Positions 45,352 to 55,105 of a DNA stretch of 64,000 nt are shown here, one piece after another. A program made the translations under genes and the position numbers. Each line of letters opens with the position of its first letter. Position 1 is the first letter of the stretch. The notes below the pieces were generated by a model. The model was not told the DNA's origin, searched no databases, and saw nothing but the letters and a program-made list of their open reading frames with translations. Source of the DNA: an uncultured Blautia sp. (GTDB lineage Bacteria; Bacillota; Clostridia; Lachnospirales; Lachnospiraceae); the NCBI GenBank assembly GCA_958367245.1, contig CATXEA010000008.1:47634-111633 (forward strand). The letters are read 5' to 3'.

Positions 45352-46353
45352 TTACAAACGCACGCTTTCCTTTTCAACAATATGTCCTGATACTACGTTA
45401 AGCCCTCTTCCCGAATTCGGATTACGAAGCTGTTTCAGAACTTTTTCAAGAGCAATTTTTACCATAGCTCTCATATTTACTTCATATGTTGTCACTTTTT
45501 TATCCTGAAGCCCCGGATACAGATAATTGTCAAAACCAACCACTGAAATATCTTCCGGTACACGGTATCCTTCTTTCTCAAGCTTCTCAATCAGAAACGC
45601 TGCTACAAGGTCGCAATTGCACACAAACGCCTCCGGCATATGTTCCGGGAGAGCAAATCCCACTTCGCCTCTTGCATCCCTGTCCTCAATCAGCCATTCT
45701 GCAGGCAATTCCTGCCCATGCTCTAATAAGGATTTGTAAAAACCGCAATACCTGTCCATAATACTGCTTGTCGCATGAATCGAACCAATATATGCCAATT
45801 TCCTGAACCCTTTGTCAAAAAGATACTCCGTCAGAAGATACATTCCATAAAAATTATCTGTTACCACGGCATCCTTAGCCAGAGTATAATCATAGAAATC
45901 CAGAAATATCACAGGGATATCTGTTTCGTTTTTCAGGAAACGGATGTAATCCCTCTCAATTTCTCCCATAATAATAAGACCTTCCACTGTATTTTCGTCT
46001 ACAAGACGGGGAAGAATCAGATTTTCTTCTGCCTCATGCTTCAAAGCCTCCACAGCTACCATACAGTTTTTGTCCATAGCAATCAGAGAGAGTTCCCTGT
46101 ACATTTTCCAGTAAAACGTGTCCGCTCCCCCAAGAAAACGCTCTGAAATAAGTACCCCGATGTTTTTCAGACTTCTGGTGCTTTCTCTCTTTTTCGCCGC
46201 CGTTATCTGCTGATATCCCAGTTCCTCTGCAACTGCCAGAATTCTGGTACGCATTTCATCGCTGACACCTTTTTGCCCGGAAAGCGCGTTGTGAACCGTC
46301 ACCGTACTCACACCCACACGCTGGGCAATGTCAGCCATTCTTACTTTACCCAT
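45352..46353 (-). CDS. LacI-family regulator of the mannan locus
   Basis: 333-residue LacI/GalR repressor. The HTH (2-25) has KVRMADIAQRVGVSTVTVHNAL; the hinge and periplasmic-binding-like effector domain follow (NIGVLISERF, SVVGFDNY). It lies between GH36 and the importer and is probably co-transcribed with GH36 (24-nt gap). Likely operators are the TTAAGTTAA elements at three promoters here; the inducer is presumably a manno-disaccharide. ATG 46353 with GGAG 6 nt upstream is chosen over the ATG four codons earlier. Confidence 0.9.
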   Translation of the reverse strand: MGKVRMADIAQRVGVSTVTVHNALSGQKGVSDEMRTRILAVAEELGYQQITAAKKRESTRSLKNIGVLISERFLGGADTFYWKMYRELSLIAMDKNCMVAVEALKHEAEENLILPRLVDENTVEGLIIMGEIERDYIRFLKNETDIPVIFLDFYDYTLAKDAVVTDNFYGMYLLTEYLFDKGFRKLAYIGSIHATSSIMDRYCGFYKSLLEHGQELPAEWLIEDRDARGEVGFALPEHMPEAFVCNCDLVAAFLIEKLEKEGYRVPEDISVVGFDNYLYPGLQDKKVTTYEVNMRAMVKIALEKVLKQLRNPNSGRGLNVVSGHIVEKESVRL

Positions 46354-46377
46354 AGTCCTCTCCATTTCTCTTTAAAC

Positions 46378-48576
46378 TCAATGATACTCTTCCGTTTTTA
46401 CAAAATGATACAGCCTGCTTCTGAAATCTCCTGTCAGAGCTTCCATCAAAAAGCCCATCTTCATAAGCCTTTCTCCGCTATATGTTTTCTCTGTTCCCTC
46501 AAGACGGTAAAGCGCGTTCGGATCAAATCCCTGAAAATATATTTTCCGGCTGTGCCGGTTCGCTCCGGCCAGAACCTGAACATACGTTACCAGCACCTCA
46601 CTTTTATCTTTCGCAGCTACAGCCCAGCAATCATAACTGTTATTTTCTCTGTAAGAGGCGATCCTGTAATAATCCCCCTCGCGAATCAGTTCATGATACT
46701 TATGATACATTTCCGTCTGCCGCGGAATCATGTCTCTGTCTTCCTGCGGGATTTTTGTGATATCAAGCTCATATCCGAATGTTCCGGCAAGAGCTACATG
46801 CCCTCTTGTTTCAAAAGGCGTCACACGGCCAACTGCATGGTTCGGACAGTCGCTGACATGCGCTCCCATTGCAGAAAGAGGATAAATAAGCGCCGTTCCT
46901 TCCTGGATTGCCAGACGTTCTACTGCATCTGTATCATCAGAGCACCAGATTTGCGGACTGTAATAAAGCATTCCCGGATCAAAACGTGCTCCTCCGCCTG
47001 AACAGTTCTCAAGAAGAAGGTTTGGAAATTCTGTTACCAGCCGTTCCTGCATCCTGTAAAGGCCAAGTACATAGCGATGGAAAAGTTCCTGCTGACTTTC
47101 CCTGTCAAGCCAGGAGCTTCCAAGGTCGCTGAGCTGACGATTCATATCCCATTTCACATAAGCAATATTTGCGCTCCTGAGAATCTTTGCCACACACTCA
47201 TAGGCATAATCCTGTACCTCCGGTCTTGACAGGTCAAGGACGTACTGGCACCTGCTCTGTGTTGCCTCTCTGCCCGGAATCTGTATTGCCCATTCCGGAT
47301 GCTTCCTGTAAAGTTCGGAATCCGGAGAAATCATCTCCGGCTCAAACCAGATTCCAAATTCCAGTCCAATGGCATTCACTTCATCTACAAGATGTTTCAG
47401 ACCGCCTTTAATTTTTTTCTCATTTACAGTCCAGTCTCCAAGAGATGAATTATCAAGGTTTCTTTCCCCGAACCATCCGTCATCCATCACCAGCATTTCT
47501 ATTCCGCTTTTTTTCGCTTCTCTTGCAATGGCAAGAAGCTTGTCTGTATCAAAATCAAAATAAGTAGCTTCCCAGTTATTAATGAGAATAGGACGTTTCT
47601 TATGAAGATAAGGACTGCGAATCATGTGATTTCTGTAAAAATCATGAAAGCTTCTCGTCATCTCCCCGAGCCCTTCTCCCGAATACACCAGAACTGCCTC
47701 CGGCGCCTGAAAGGTTTCTCCTTTTCTCAAATTCCAGCAAAACTCTTCCCTGTTGATTCCCATTACCATACGCACAGAATCAAACTGACTCAGCTCCGCC
47801 TGGGCAAGAAAGTTTCCGGAATATACGAAATTCATGGCATACACTTTTCCCTGAAGCTGATTTGTACCGGGCGTTACCAGCGCCAGAAACGGATGTTCCT
47901 GATGGCTGCTCTCTCCCTTGGCAGACGATGCCGACTGCTTTCCATAGTGCAGCTCATGTCTTTGAATGCGTCTTTCCCTTGCCCATGAACCGCAAAGGGT
48001 AATCATCTCAAACTCTTCATTATCCATATCAAGGCAGGCGCTGTAAACCTTCTCAAGCTTCAGTGTCTGCTTCCCGTGATTACAGATTCTGACATTTCTT
48101 GTGATTACATTTTCTTTTTCAAAAGCAGAATAACAAAGCACAAGACTCACTTCAAGAACAGGATCTTCCATAAGGATTTCCAGTGTTTCTACCTCATCCT
48201 CATTTCCAAAGGATGCCGGAAGTCCTTCCAGCGCGCGCTTTCCTTTATAGATTTCATGAGATACATAATGAAACTCGCTTCCCATACATCCCTGTTCATT
48301 TCGGATATTCAGGCAGCTTTCTCTGTAGTCTCCAATCCCCCCTGTGGGATATTCCATGGGAAACGCATCCAGAAATGCAGATTTTTCCCTCTTATTAACT
48401 GATGGCGTAAAAGGCGCTTCTTCCATTCGTAAAAGACAGGAATCCACATCATGGAAAAGTCTGTCCCCATAATAAATATGTCCCACATACCCTTCCGGCG
48501 TTAAGCCGATTAAATATGTACTCTTTTTCGTGTCCAATCGGAAGATCTTGTTCTTTTCCTCATAGTAAATCGCCAT
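46378..48576 (-). CDS. GH36 alpha-galactosidase
   Basis: 732-residue retaining alpha-galactosidase, removing alpha-1,6-galactose side chains from galactomanno-oligosaccharides. An N-terminal beta-supersandwich occupies about 1-320, then the TIM barrel with NNWEATYFDF, MDDGWFGERN, nucleophile Asp in KWDMNR and acid/base Asp in WCSDDTDAVERL, and ENCSGGGARFD. No signal peptide. Own promoter with operators directly upstream. RBS GGGGGAGAAGG. Confidence 0.96.
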   Translation of the reverse strand: MAIYYEEKNKIFRLDTKKSTYLIGLTPEGYVGHIYYGDRLFHDVDSCLLRMEEAPFTPSVNKREKSAFLDAFPMEYPTGGIGDYRESCLNIRNEQGCMGSEFHYVSHEIYKGKRALEGLPASFGNEDEVETLEILMEDPVLEVSLVLCYSAFEKENVITRNVRICNHGKQTLKLEKVYSACLDMDNEEFEMITLCGSWARERRIQRHELHYGKQSASSAKGESSHQEHPFLALVTPGTNQLQGKVYAMNFVYSGNFLAQAELSQFDSVRMVMGINREEFCWNLRKGETFQAPEAVLVYSGEGLGEMTRSFHDFYRNHMIRSPYLHKKRPILINNWEATYFDFDTDKLLAIAREAKKSGIEMLVMDDGWFGERNLDNSSLGDWTVNEKKIKGGLKHLVDEVNAIGLEFGIWFEPEMISPDSELYRKHPEWAIQIPGREATQSRCQYVLDLSRPEVQDYAYECVAKILRSANIAYVKWDMNRQLSDLGSSWLDRESQQELFHRYVLGLYRMQERLVTEFPNLLLENCSGGGARFDPGMLYYSPQIWCSDDTDAVERLAIQEGTALIYPLSAMGAHVSDCPNHAVGRVTPFETRGHVALAGTFGYELDITKIPQEDRDMIPRQTEMYHKYHELIREGDYYRIASYRENNSYDCWAVAAKDKSEVLVTYVQVLAGANRHSRKIYFQGFDPNALYRLEGTEKTYSGERLMKMGFLMEALTGDFRSRLYHFVKTEEYH

Positions 48577-48644
48577 AATCCTTCTCCCCCTTTTCTTCTT
48601 CTCAAATTTTTCACTTTTTGTTTTTATTAAAGTCTTCTTAAATT

Positions 48645-48679
48645 ATATTACTTAATTCATAATTAATTGTCAACTTAAA
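48645..48679 (-). promoter_or_regulatory. Promoter and operators of the GH36-LacI unit
   Basis: Minus strand consensus TTGACA (48668-48673), 17 bp, TAATAT (48645-48650). AATTTAAGTT overlaps the -35 and GAATTAAGTAA overlaps the -10, the same TTAAGT core as at the importer promoter. Confidence 0.75.
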
Positions 48680-49618
48680 TTATTCTTTTCTCCATTTTGC
48701 ATAAAAATCACGGATAATTTTCGTGACAGGTTTACCATACACACTGTAGTCTTTATTCACTGCCGGTTCCTTTCGAAAGCTGCTGTGCCAGTCCCAGCCG
48801 CAAAAGCCATCCACCCAGTCACAGTTTCCGCATATCTCAAACATTTTTTCATAATAAAGCTTCTGTTCTTCCAGATCCAGTTCTCCTTCAAAAGTCCAGT
48901 CATTGGGAACTGCGCTGCTTCCGTGTCTGCTCGGCATCCCGCATTCAGCAAAGAAAAACGGTCTGTTATATTTCCTCACCACTTTTTCAATACGGCAAAG
49001 ATTTTCTTCCCATCTGTCAACAGGATAATAGCCGCTGGAGGAAATCACATCTACCGCATCCCACCATGAAACATTCTCTTCCTGATATTTATCTGTATTA
49101 TAGGTCAGAAGTCCTGTGTATTCTTTGCGGATAGCGGAGATAAGTTCTCTCCATTCTCTTTCTTTTTTCTCTGTCATCACAAGCTCGCAGCCGATTACAA
49201 GCATCTCGCAGCCTGTCTTTTGGGCAAGAGCGGCATAATGAAGCAGATAGTTCTGATAACTGGCGAACCATCTGCTCCATTTAGGCTCACACGGCGCTTC
49301 TATATCAAAAAAACTGATATATGCCCGCCACACGCCATTTCTGCAGTTTACCATGGGCTTTAAAAACACCTGAAGGCCGCAGCGATGTATATATGCAATA
49401 ATCTCTTCCAGTTCCGCATCCCCGGGAATATTCTCTGTCTCATATACAATCTCCTCTGAATGGGGCGTTTCCTGCCATGCGCCTATGGCAAGCATCACGG
49501 TATTGATTCCAAGGGTTTCTTTCATGGTATCAATCGCATCTTTTATTTCCTCTACTCTCTTCTCCGGCTCATGTGAACCACCGGATATTGTTAAGGTAAA
49601 TCCTTTTACTGCTTTCAT
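48680..49618 (-). CDS. GH113 beta-mannanase/mannosidase
   Basis: 312-residue clan-A TIM-barrel enzyme of family GH113, which hydrolyses beta-1,4-manno-oligosaccharides. Acid/base Glu145 in VIGCELVM and nucleophile Glu225 in FFAECGMPS. KGFTLTISGGS at the N-terminus and WDWHSSF near the C-terminus are usual for the family. It lacks a secretion signal, so it trims imported oligosaccharides, possibly from the reducing end as in Roseburia. Own promoter with operators. The extracellular mannanase (GH26/GH5) expected for polymer attack is not in this window. Confidence 0.9.
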   Translation of the reverse strand: MKAVKGFTLTISGGSHEPEKRVEEIKDAIDTMKETLGINTVMLAIGAWQETPHSEEIVYETENIPGDAELEEIIAYIHRCGLQVFLKPMVNCRNGVWRAYISFFDIEAPCEPKWSRWFASYQNYLLHYAALAQKTGCEMLVIGCELVMTEKKEREWRELISAIRKEYTGLLTYNTDKYQEENVSWWDAVDVISSSGYYPVDRWEENLCRIEKVVRKYNRPFFFAECGMPSRHGSSAVPNDWTFEGELDLEEQKLYYEKMFEICGNCDWVDGFCGWDWHSSFRKEPAVNKDYSVYGKPVTKIIRDFYAKWRKE

Positions 49619-49640
49619 AAATTAATTTCTCCTATTATTT

Positions 49641-49689
49641 TTAAGTTTATAATTAAGTTTATGATAGCAGATATTAAACTAATTTTCAA
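49641..49689 (-). promoter_or_regulatory. Promoter and operators of GH113
   Basis: Minus strand TTGAAA (49684-49689), 17-bp spacer ending TGC, TATCAT (49661-49666), then two TAAACTTAA-like elements at 49641-49661 directly after the -10. Same layout as the importer promoter. Confidence 0.75.
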
Positions 49690-49731
49690 TCCTATGATTT
49701 CAGTTTTCTGTTTTATCTTATTTTCTGACGC

Positions 49732-50503
49732 TTACAGTTCAAACAAACTCAACTGCGGATATTTTTCCGGTAATTCAGTCATATACCTGAAACATTCCTC
49801 CGGACTTGACAGGATGCCATGAGCCTTGCAGAATCTCTGAAATATCCCAGTCAACTCTTTTGCCTTAGGGCTTTGCAGTTCATACATATTTCCATATCGT
49901 TCGATGTAGCGTTCTTTCATACCCGGAAAATATTTGTCAAGCGCCGCATAATAATATTCCCGACTGCCTTCACGAAGTGTCAGACCACACAATCGTCGAA
50001 ATTCCCCTTTTCTGCATCTTCTCCAACACTTCAATCCTGCGTCTGGTGTTGCAGACATTCGGTTCCAATATTTTGCATAATTCATCATCGTAAGTGGTAA
50101 GCGTCATCTAAGCTACACATTTTGAAGAACGATTTATCTCATCCAGCAAATCGATATCCCGAAGAATTCGATCAGATTTCGTCTGTATTGCCACCCCAAA
50201 ACTATTCTTCAGAATAACTTCCAGACATTTTCTTGTCAGCTTTAATTTCTCTTCGCAATGTATATACGGGTCAGACATTGCCCCGGTTCCGATCATACAT
50301 TTTTTTCTTTTAGACTTCAGCGCCTTATCCAAAAGCTCCGGCGCATTCCGCTTTACTTCAATATCTTCAAACATATGCGTAAACTGATAGCATCGGCTTC
50401 TGCTGTCACAATAAATACATCCGTGGCTGCATCCACGGTATATGTTCATTCCATACTGACCGCCGCTTCCGGTCAGTATTCCCTTCGCATCAACAAAATG
50501 CAT
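49732..50503 (-). pseudogene. Broken SPL-like radical-SAM gene
   Basis: Remnant of a radical-SAM protein of the spore-photolyase-like (Rv2578c-type) group. The N-terminal part has the cluster motif CSHGCIYC, IGTGAMSDPY and IQTKSDRILRD. A TAG stop at 50108-50110 interrupts KCVA-(stop)-MTLTTYDDEL in an otherwise continuous frame where relatives have a Gln codon. Beyond it the frame continues to KRGISTIVW, where a deletion of roughly 35-45 codons also shifts the frame; the C-terminal part resumes as LTLREG to the final LSLFEL. Start ATG 50503 has GGAGGAG inherited from the end of the upstream lipoprotein gene. Confidence 0.85.
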
Positions 50504-50508
50504 ATAGC

Positions 50509-51711
50509 TCACTCCTCCAAGGTCAATCGCGGTGTATGCCATGTCTCCTGACGGTTTTCCTCCGAAGGTATCATTCGGTTAGATACATATTGTACCTCTC
50601 CATTTTCCAAAGGACGAACCACAACCTCATGCGCATACACTCTGGAATCTCCTTCATAAGGGAATACCACATTAGCTGTAAGTGAAATCGTACCATCACT
50701 GTTTTCTGTAAAGCCAACTACCTCTGAATATGGATATTCCGGATACTCCACTTCTTCGAATCCCCTTGGCTTATATTCATACGTCGAAGTTTCCGAATCA
50801 TAGACAGTTTTTGATTGCAGGGTTTCACTGTCAATATTAAAATATTTCATAATAACAGATTCAAATTCCTCTTTTGGAATCTGATAAACCGCACTGACTG
50901 ACAAATTTTTATCTGCTGTATATGGAACAGGCTGCCCCTTCACCTTCGGATAAAAAATATCATACACATCATAGAAATCCAAATCTCCAAAATCGTCTTC
51001 ATTCCAATCCACAAGAAACATATTATTCTGTTCAAATCCGACTGGAAGAAGATATTTCCGGCTTAACTCCCTGTACGTTTCATCCAGCGGCTGTACCCGT
51101 AATGCAGTATGTTCCTTTGCTTCACTTGATGTAAGGACATATAACTCTTGCGAAAACCATGTGCCGGAAAACATCAGATATCCCTCTTCTGTATAATTCC
51201 AATCCTCTGCCAGATAGCTATCTGCCACCACTTTTTCCATATTTCCGTTTTCGTACCTGTAACAGCTTCTGCTCACCTCTACCTTTCCGTCTTTTGTGTG
51301 CAGATCGTATTTTACAAATCCCCCTGTATAATCGACTACAAGAATTGTTATTTCTGCCTCTTTCTGTTTATCCACCTTTTCGCAAAACTCTACTACCTGC
51401 GCTGCTTTTGTCATATTGATTTGATTTTTGCTGTCAACCGCCGGATATCCGTTTTCTCCGAACAGACTGACAATGCTCCGAATCATTTCCAAATCCCCTG
51501 TCCTTTTTTCTTCCGCTGCTTCTTTATAAAGATTGATGCAGATTTCTGTGACTTTTTCTTTCTCCTCCTGTCTATCTTCTGTTCTCTCCTGAGCCTTAGA
51601 TATGGTTTTATTTGCCTGTTTTATCCCGCATCCTGAAGCGCTTACCATCTGTAAAAAGCCAATTGCTATGAGACTGCTCTTCCGGAACCAGCCTGTCTTT
51701 TTTGACAACAT
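50509..51711 (-). CDS. Putative lipoprotein, DUF6070-like
   Basis: 400-residue predicted lipoprotein with a signal peptide and lipobox-like SASGC (Cys28). An N-terminal helical charged region (about 33-70, TEDRQEEKEKVTE) is followed by a long beta-rich domain (about 100-390) with repeated acidic and aromatic patches. I tentatively match it to the Lachnospiraceae DUF6070 lipoproteins. It lies 24 nt after an ABC-2 permease, so it may form part of that transport system or of an envelope function under the same promoter. Confidence 0.65.
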   Translation of the reverse strand: MLSKKTGWFRKSSLIAIGFLQMVSASGCGIKQANKTISKAQERTEDRQEEKEKVTEICINLYKEAAEEKRTGDLEMIRSIVSLFGENGYPAVDSKNQINMTKAAQVVEFCEKVDKQKEAEITILVVDYTGGFVKYDLHTKDGKVEVSRSCYRYENGNMEKVVADSYLAEDWNYTEEGYLMFSGTWFSQELYVLTSSEAKEHTALRVQPLDETYRELSRKYLLPVGFEQNNMFLVDWNEDDFGDLDFYDVYDIFYPKVKGQPVPYTADKNLSVSAVYQIPKEEFESVIMKYFNIDSETLQSKTVYDSETSTYEYKPRGFEEVEYPEYPYSEVVGFTENSDGTISLTANVVFPYEGDSRVYAHEVVVRPLENGEVQYVSNRMIPSEENRQETWHTPRLTLEE

Positions 51712-51735
51712 ATCTGCATCCTCCTCAATATCAAA

Positions 51736-52521
51736 TCACATAATGTCTTTGCGCAAATATCTAAAAAAGGCAGCAGTCACACCACATATACACAATATCA
51801 TACCGATGGCAACCAGTTTGCCATCAAGGCAGCCGCCTGTTACAATATCCGCGCCTTCGCAGTATCCAAATGGAGTAATATATTTTAAAAATTCTGCAGA
51901 TTCTGTGATGTTTCCAATCAGATTAAAAAAGTACATCATAATCGCAAGCCCCAGTCCACCCCCTGCGCTTCCTCTGCGTAAAAATGCTGAGATTCCAAAG
52001 CAAATCCCTGCCAGCTCAAGCTGAAGCAGATAATATGCAAGATGTAACAAATTGATTTCATTCCAGAGAATCGGCTCTCCAATCACAGCCACAGAACCTG
52101 CTGCCAGAACATAAATGATTGCATTCATTGCCGTAATCTGAATCAGAACAGCAATCAGTTTTTCCGTAAGGATTCTTTTACGACTTACCGGGTGGGTCAG
52201 CAAAAATTCCGCTGTTTTGTCCTTTTCTTCTTTACTGAGCATATGAATCCCACAAAGAGAAGCATAAAACGCACCGCCAAGTCCCAGAATATTCCCACAT
52301 TCAACCGCATAGAACCCCTCCAGAGAACCAAAGTTTAGACGATCCATACCAAAAGCAGCCGTAAAAGCCCCCATAGATGCAAATACATTCTGAATTCCTT
52401 CCATTTCTCCCTTCATTTCCGGAAAAAGAAAAATGCAGATCGCAAGCAGCATTCCAATGGATGCCGTCCATATCCAAAAGGAAATTTTTCCCTGCTTTAA
52501 TTCATGTTTTACAATTGTCAT
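51736..52521 (-). CDS. ABC-2 type permease
   Basis: 261-residue membrane protein with six hydrophobic segments, matching ABC-2 permeases of the type that begin TIVKHELKQGKISFWIW and contain FLLTHPVSRKRILTEKL. It overlaps the ATPase gene by 4 nt. Such two-component transporters export antimicrobials or confer resistance; substrate unknown. Confidence 0.9.
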   Translation of the reverse strand: MTIVKHELKQGKISFWIWTASIGMLLAICIFLFPEMKGEMEGIQNVFASMGAFTAAFGMDRLNFGSLEGFYAVECGNILGLGGAFYASLCGIHMLSKEEKDKTAEFLLTHPVSRKRILTEKLIAVLIQITAMNAIIYVLAAGSVAVIGEPILWNEINLLHLAYYLLQLELAGICFGISAFLRRGSAGGGLGLAIMMYFFNLIGNITESAEFLKYITPFGYCEGADIVTGGCLDGKLVAIGMILCICGVTAAFFRYLRKDIM

Positions 52522-53399
52522 GCGATATCACCGTCCTTCGTATAGTAGTGCAGAAATATTTCTTCCAAATCCGGTTCCGTAACAGAAAAGTCCGAAACCT
52601 GTCCTGTTGCCAGGGTGTGGAGTAACCGGTTCATATCCCCACTATAAAGAAAGCTGACCGAATCTTTCATATCCATTTTATCACGAACCCCTTCCAGCAT
52701 GTCAAAATTGATTTTCCCCTGTACTGTAACACGTTTCGCGCTTGTTCTGGATAATACCTCTACGCTGTCACATGCAATGATTTTCCCCTCCCGGATAATT
52801 GCAGCCCGGGTACAGTTACGCTGAATTTCTGAAAGAATGTGGCTGGACAGAAAAACAGTCGCACCCTCTTTGTTTCTTTCCCCCAAAATATCAAAAAACT
52901 CTTTTTGCATCAGAGGATCCAGACCTCCTGTGGGTTCATCAAGTATCAACAACTCAGGTTTGTGCTGTAAGGCGCAGACAATGGCAACCTTCTTTCGATT
53001 TCCAAAAGACAGTTCATCTGCCTTTCGTGTCACATCAAGCTGCAAACGCTCACAAAGTATTTCCGCCTCCTCTGTACAATTCTTTTTGCGCAGATTCGCA
53101 GAAAGCTTTAGCACATCCCTTACTTTCATTCCTGAATAAAATACTGCTTCGGAGGGCAGATATCCGATTTTCTGCAAAATTTTTTCTTTATCTTTCACAA
53201 TATCCAATCCGAAAATCTGGGCAGTCCCACTTGTTGGAGCAATTAATCCCAGTAAAGTTCTGATCGTTGTTGATTTTCCAGCACCGTTAGGTCCAATAAA
53301 TCCGAAAAACTCACCATTTTCCACTGTCAGGTTAAGATTCTCAATCCCTTTTGTCCTGCCGTAATATTTTGTAAGCCCTGCTGCTTTAATTGCCTCCAT
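52518..53399 (-). CDS. ABC transporter ATP-binding protein
   Basis: 293-residue ATPase of the BcrA/CcmA-like group: Walker A GPNGAGKS, a non-canonical signature LSFGNRKK in place of LSGGQ, Walker B LLILDEPTGGLDP, and a C-terminal extension (about 215-293) typical of drug-export ATPases. Coupled to the ABC-2 permease. RBS AAAGGAG. First gene of the operon ATPase-permease-lipoprotein-radical-SAM remnant. Confidence 0.93.
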   Translation of the reverse strand: MEAIKAAGLTKYYGRTKGIENLNLTVENGEFFGFIGPNGAGKSTTIRTLLGLIAPTSGTAQIFGLDIVKDKEKILQKIGYLPSEAVFYSGMKVRDVLKLSANLRKKNCTEEAEILCERLQLDVTRKADELSFGNRKKVAIVCALQHKPELLILDEPTGGLDPLMQKEFFDILGERNKEGATVFLSSHILSEIQRNCTRAAIIREGKIIACDSVEVLSRTSAKRVTVQGKINFDMLEGVRDKMDMKDSVSFLYSGDMNRLLHTLATGQVSDFSVTEPDLEEIFLHYYTKDGDIA

Positions 53400-53484
53400 A
53401 GTTCTGCTCCTTTCATAGATAAATGCTTTTGCAAAATTCTATCATAAACACGCTACCGGTTAAATCCCCCCATTCACTTCAAAT

Positions 53485-53892
53485 TTACGCATGATTTCCC
53501 GTATCCCAACACCATTGAGCGATTCTTTTTATCAGATCAGTGTCCACACATCCATATGGAATACGTATTGTCCCTTTATTTACACTATATTTTTTTAATT
53601 CTTCTTCAAATTCTTCCACTGCTTCCGATCCCGGATAAAATCCTATATGTTTTTTAGCTGCGGCAAAATGAAGAATATTGTGATTTTTCCAATAAGTCGG
53701 CATACTCCACGAGATACGCTCTTCCGCCTCTGGCAATGCCTGCCGTAAAACTTTTCTGATAAGAAACAAATCTCCCTGCTTGTCCTCATCCTGAAGCATA
53801 ATGTATTCTTCAATTGTCTTCGGCTTCTCTCCACAATAATGACTTTGATTTATTTTTTTGAACTCTTTTCCACATTTTGGACATTTCCACAT
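53485..53892 (-). CDS. DUF1801 (YdhG-like) protein with zinc ribbon
   Basis: 135-residue protein: an N-terminal rubredoxin-like zinc knuckle (CPKCGKEF ... HYCG) joined to a DUF1801/YdhG domain (ISWSMPTYWKNHNILHFAAAKKHIGFYPG and GTIRIPYG), which adopts the frataxin-like iron-chaperone fold. ATG 53892 follows GAGGTG; the longer frame is weaker. Single gene; function unproven. Confidence 0.85.
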   Translation of the reverse strand: MWKCPKCGKEFKKINQSHYCGEKPKTIEEYIMLQDEDKQGDLFLIRKVLRQALPEAEERISWSMPTYWKNHNILHFAAAKKHIGFYPGSEAVEEFEEELKKYSVNKGTIRIPYGCVDTDLIKRIAQWCWDTGNHA

Positions 53893-54132
53893 ATTACACC
53901 TCATGTTTTTTTCTCAATGAATTTCTATAGTCTAACACCATGTATTCTCCTGATCCTTTATTCTGTAATAACCTTCTATATACAGAGGCAAATCCATATT
54001 AATATCCGGCTTCGATTTTTGATTGCTCAAGAAACCACCGTCTCCTCATTCTGTAAGCGTACGATAGCATACTGATTAGCGAAACTTTTCCCTTAGAAAA
54101 TTATCTGATACAATTTATCCAAACTTCTTTGT

Positions 54133-54696
54133 TTATGGTAAGTCAAGATAAGCCCCAAGAATGTTCTCAATTCTGTCATAACGCTCCGGTATTATAGTAT
54201 CACAATATATCTGCCTTTGATAAAAATCATCTCTTTTTCCCGCAAAAATTTCTTTGTATTCATTTCTTCCCATTATATCAACACTTGAATATGCAAAATC
54301 TATTGTCAATGCCAACAATTCATCTACAATCTTTTTGGAAAAAAACAATCTGGAGCGCTTTATTTCAGCTCTTAACTTTGTCGCCAACTCTTTGTTTGAC
54401 ATATGGCCATCTGTCAACAAACATGTTCGTAAACTCTCCATATTCTCTGTAAACAACACATATATCTTTTTTGCAATTTCCTTTTCGGTTACTTGTTGGC
54501 ATTCTCCCCAAATAAGTGCTTCTAAAGATACATCGAATATTTTTGCAATCTTCGAAACTTTATAAATGTCTGGCAAACTCTCTCCACTTTCCCACTTTGC
54601 AACAGCTTGCCTTGACACATCACATTTTTCAGCTAATCCTTCTTGGGTTAAATTAGCTTCTTTTCTAAATTTACTCAACTGTTCTGAAAAAATCAT
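54133..54696 (-). CDS. XRE-family regulator with C-terminal domain
   Basis: 187-residue regulator with an N-terminal HTH (about 7-60): LSKFRKEANLTQEGLAEK then VSRQAVAKWESGES, typical of Clostridial XRE proteins. The remaining 120 residues are helical and unrecognised. RBS AGGAGG. It borders the decayed region and may mark the edge of the accessory DNA. Confidence 0.88.
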   Translation of the reverse strand: MIFSEQLSKFRKEANLTQEGLAEKCDVSRQAVAKWESGESLPDIYKVSKIAKIFDVSLEALIWGECQQVTEKEIAKKIYVLFTENMESLRTCLLTDGHMSNKELATKLRAEIKRSRLFFSKKIVDELLALTIDFAYSSVDIMGRNEYKEIFAGKRDDFYQRQIYCDTIIPERYDRIENILGAYLDLP

Positions 54697-54783
54697 GCTC
54701 TAGTACCTCCTGAATTTATTATTTTTATTGTAATAAATTCGTCACAGAATTCTACCAACTATCTCTTGCTTTTACTGCAACTA

Positions 54784-55011
54784 TTAATTGCTTTTTCTAC
54801 CAAAGGATAGATTTTGTGTATGTAAGCTACACATACAATTGAAAAACCCTTCGCCTCTTTGGGATTTTTTTGTTAAAGCAACTCCTGAAAGTGTTAAATT
54901 GGCATAGATGTTCTTAACTTGGACAGTCTCTATTACAACACCATCCTTTTTGATTTCCAACCCTTCGATATCTTCTGGATAGTACTCATACTCACTTTCA
55001 TCAGAAAGCAC
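54784..55011 (-). pseudogene. Fragment of a nuclease-like defence protein
   Basis: 75 codons from a GTG, with in-frame coding-like sequence before it up to a TAG. VLSDESEYEYYPEDIEGLEI and ETVQVKN resemble the E...D...(Q/E)VK core of PD-(D/E)XK-like domains at the N-terminus of large NTPase/DUF4297-type defence proteins. The downstream part breaks off after GEGFFN. No RBS. I cannot name the family firmly. Confidence 0.35.
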
Positions 55012-55105
55012 TCTGGATACAATTATAGCATTTAAGATAAGCTATCTTTCCAATCAGCTTATTCACCTATATCATTTTTACCTACTTTATTACAGTTATT
55101 TCCAC

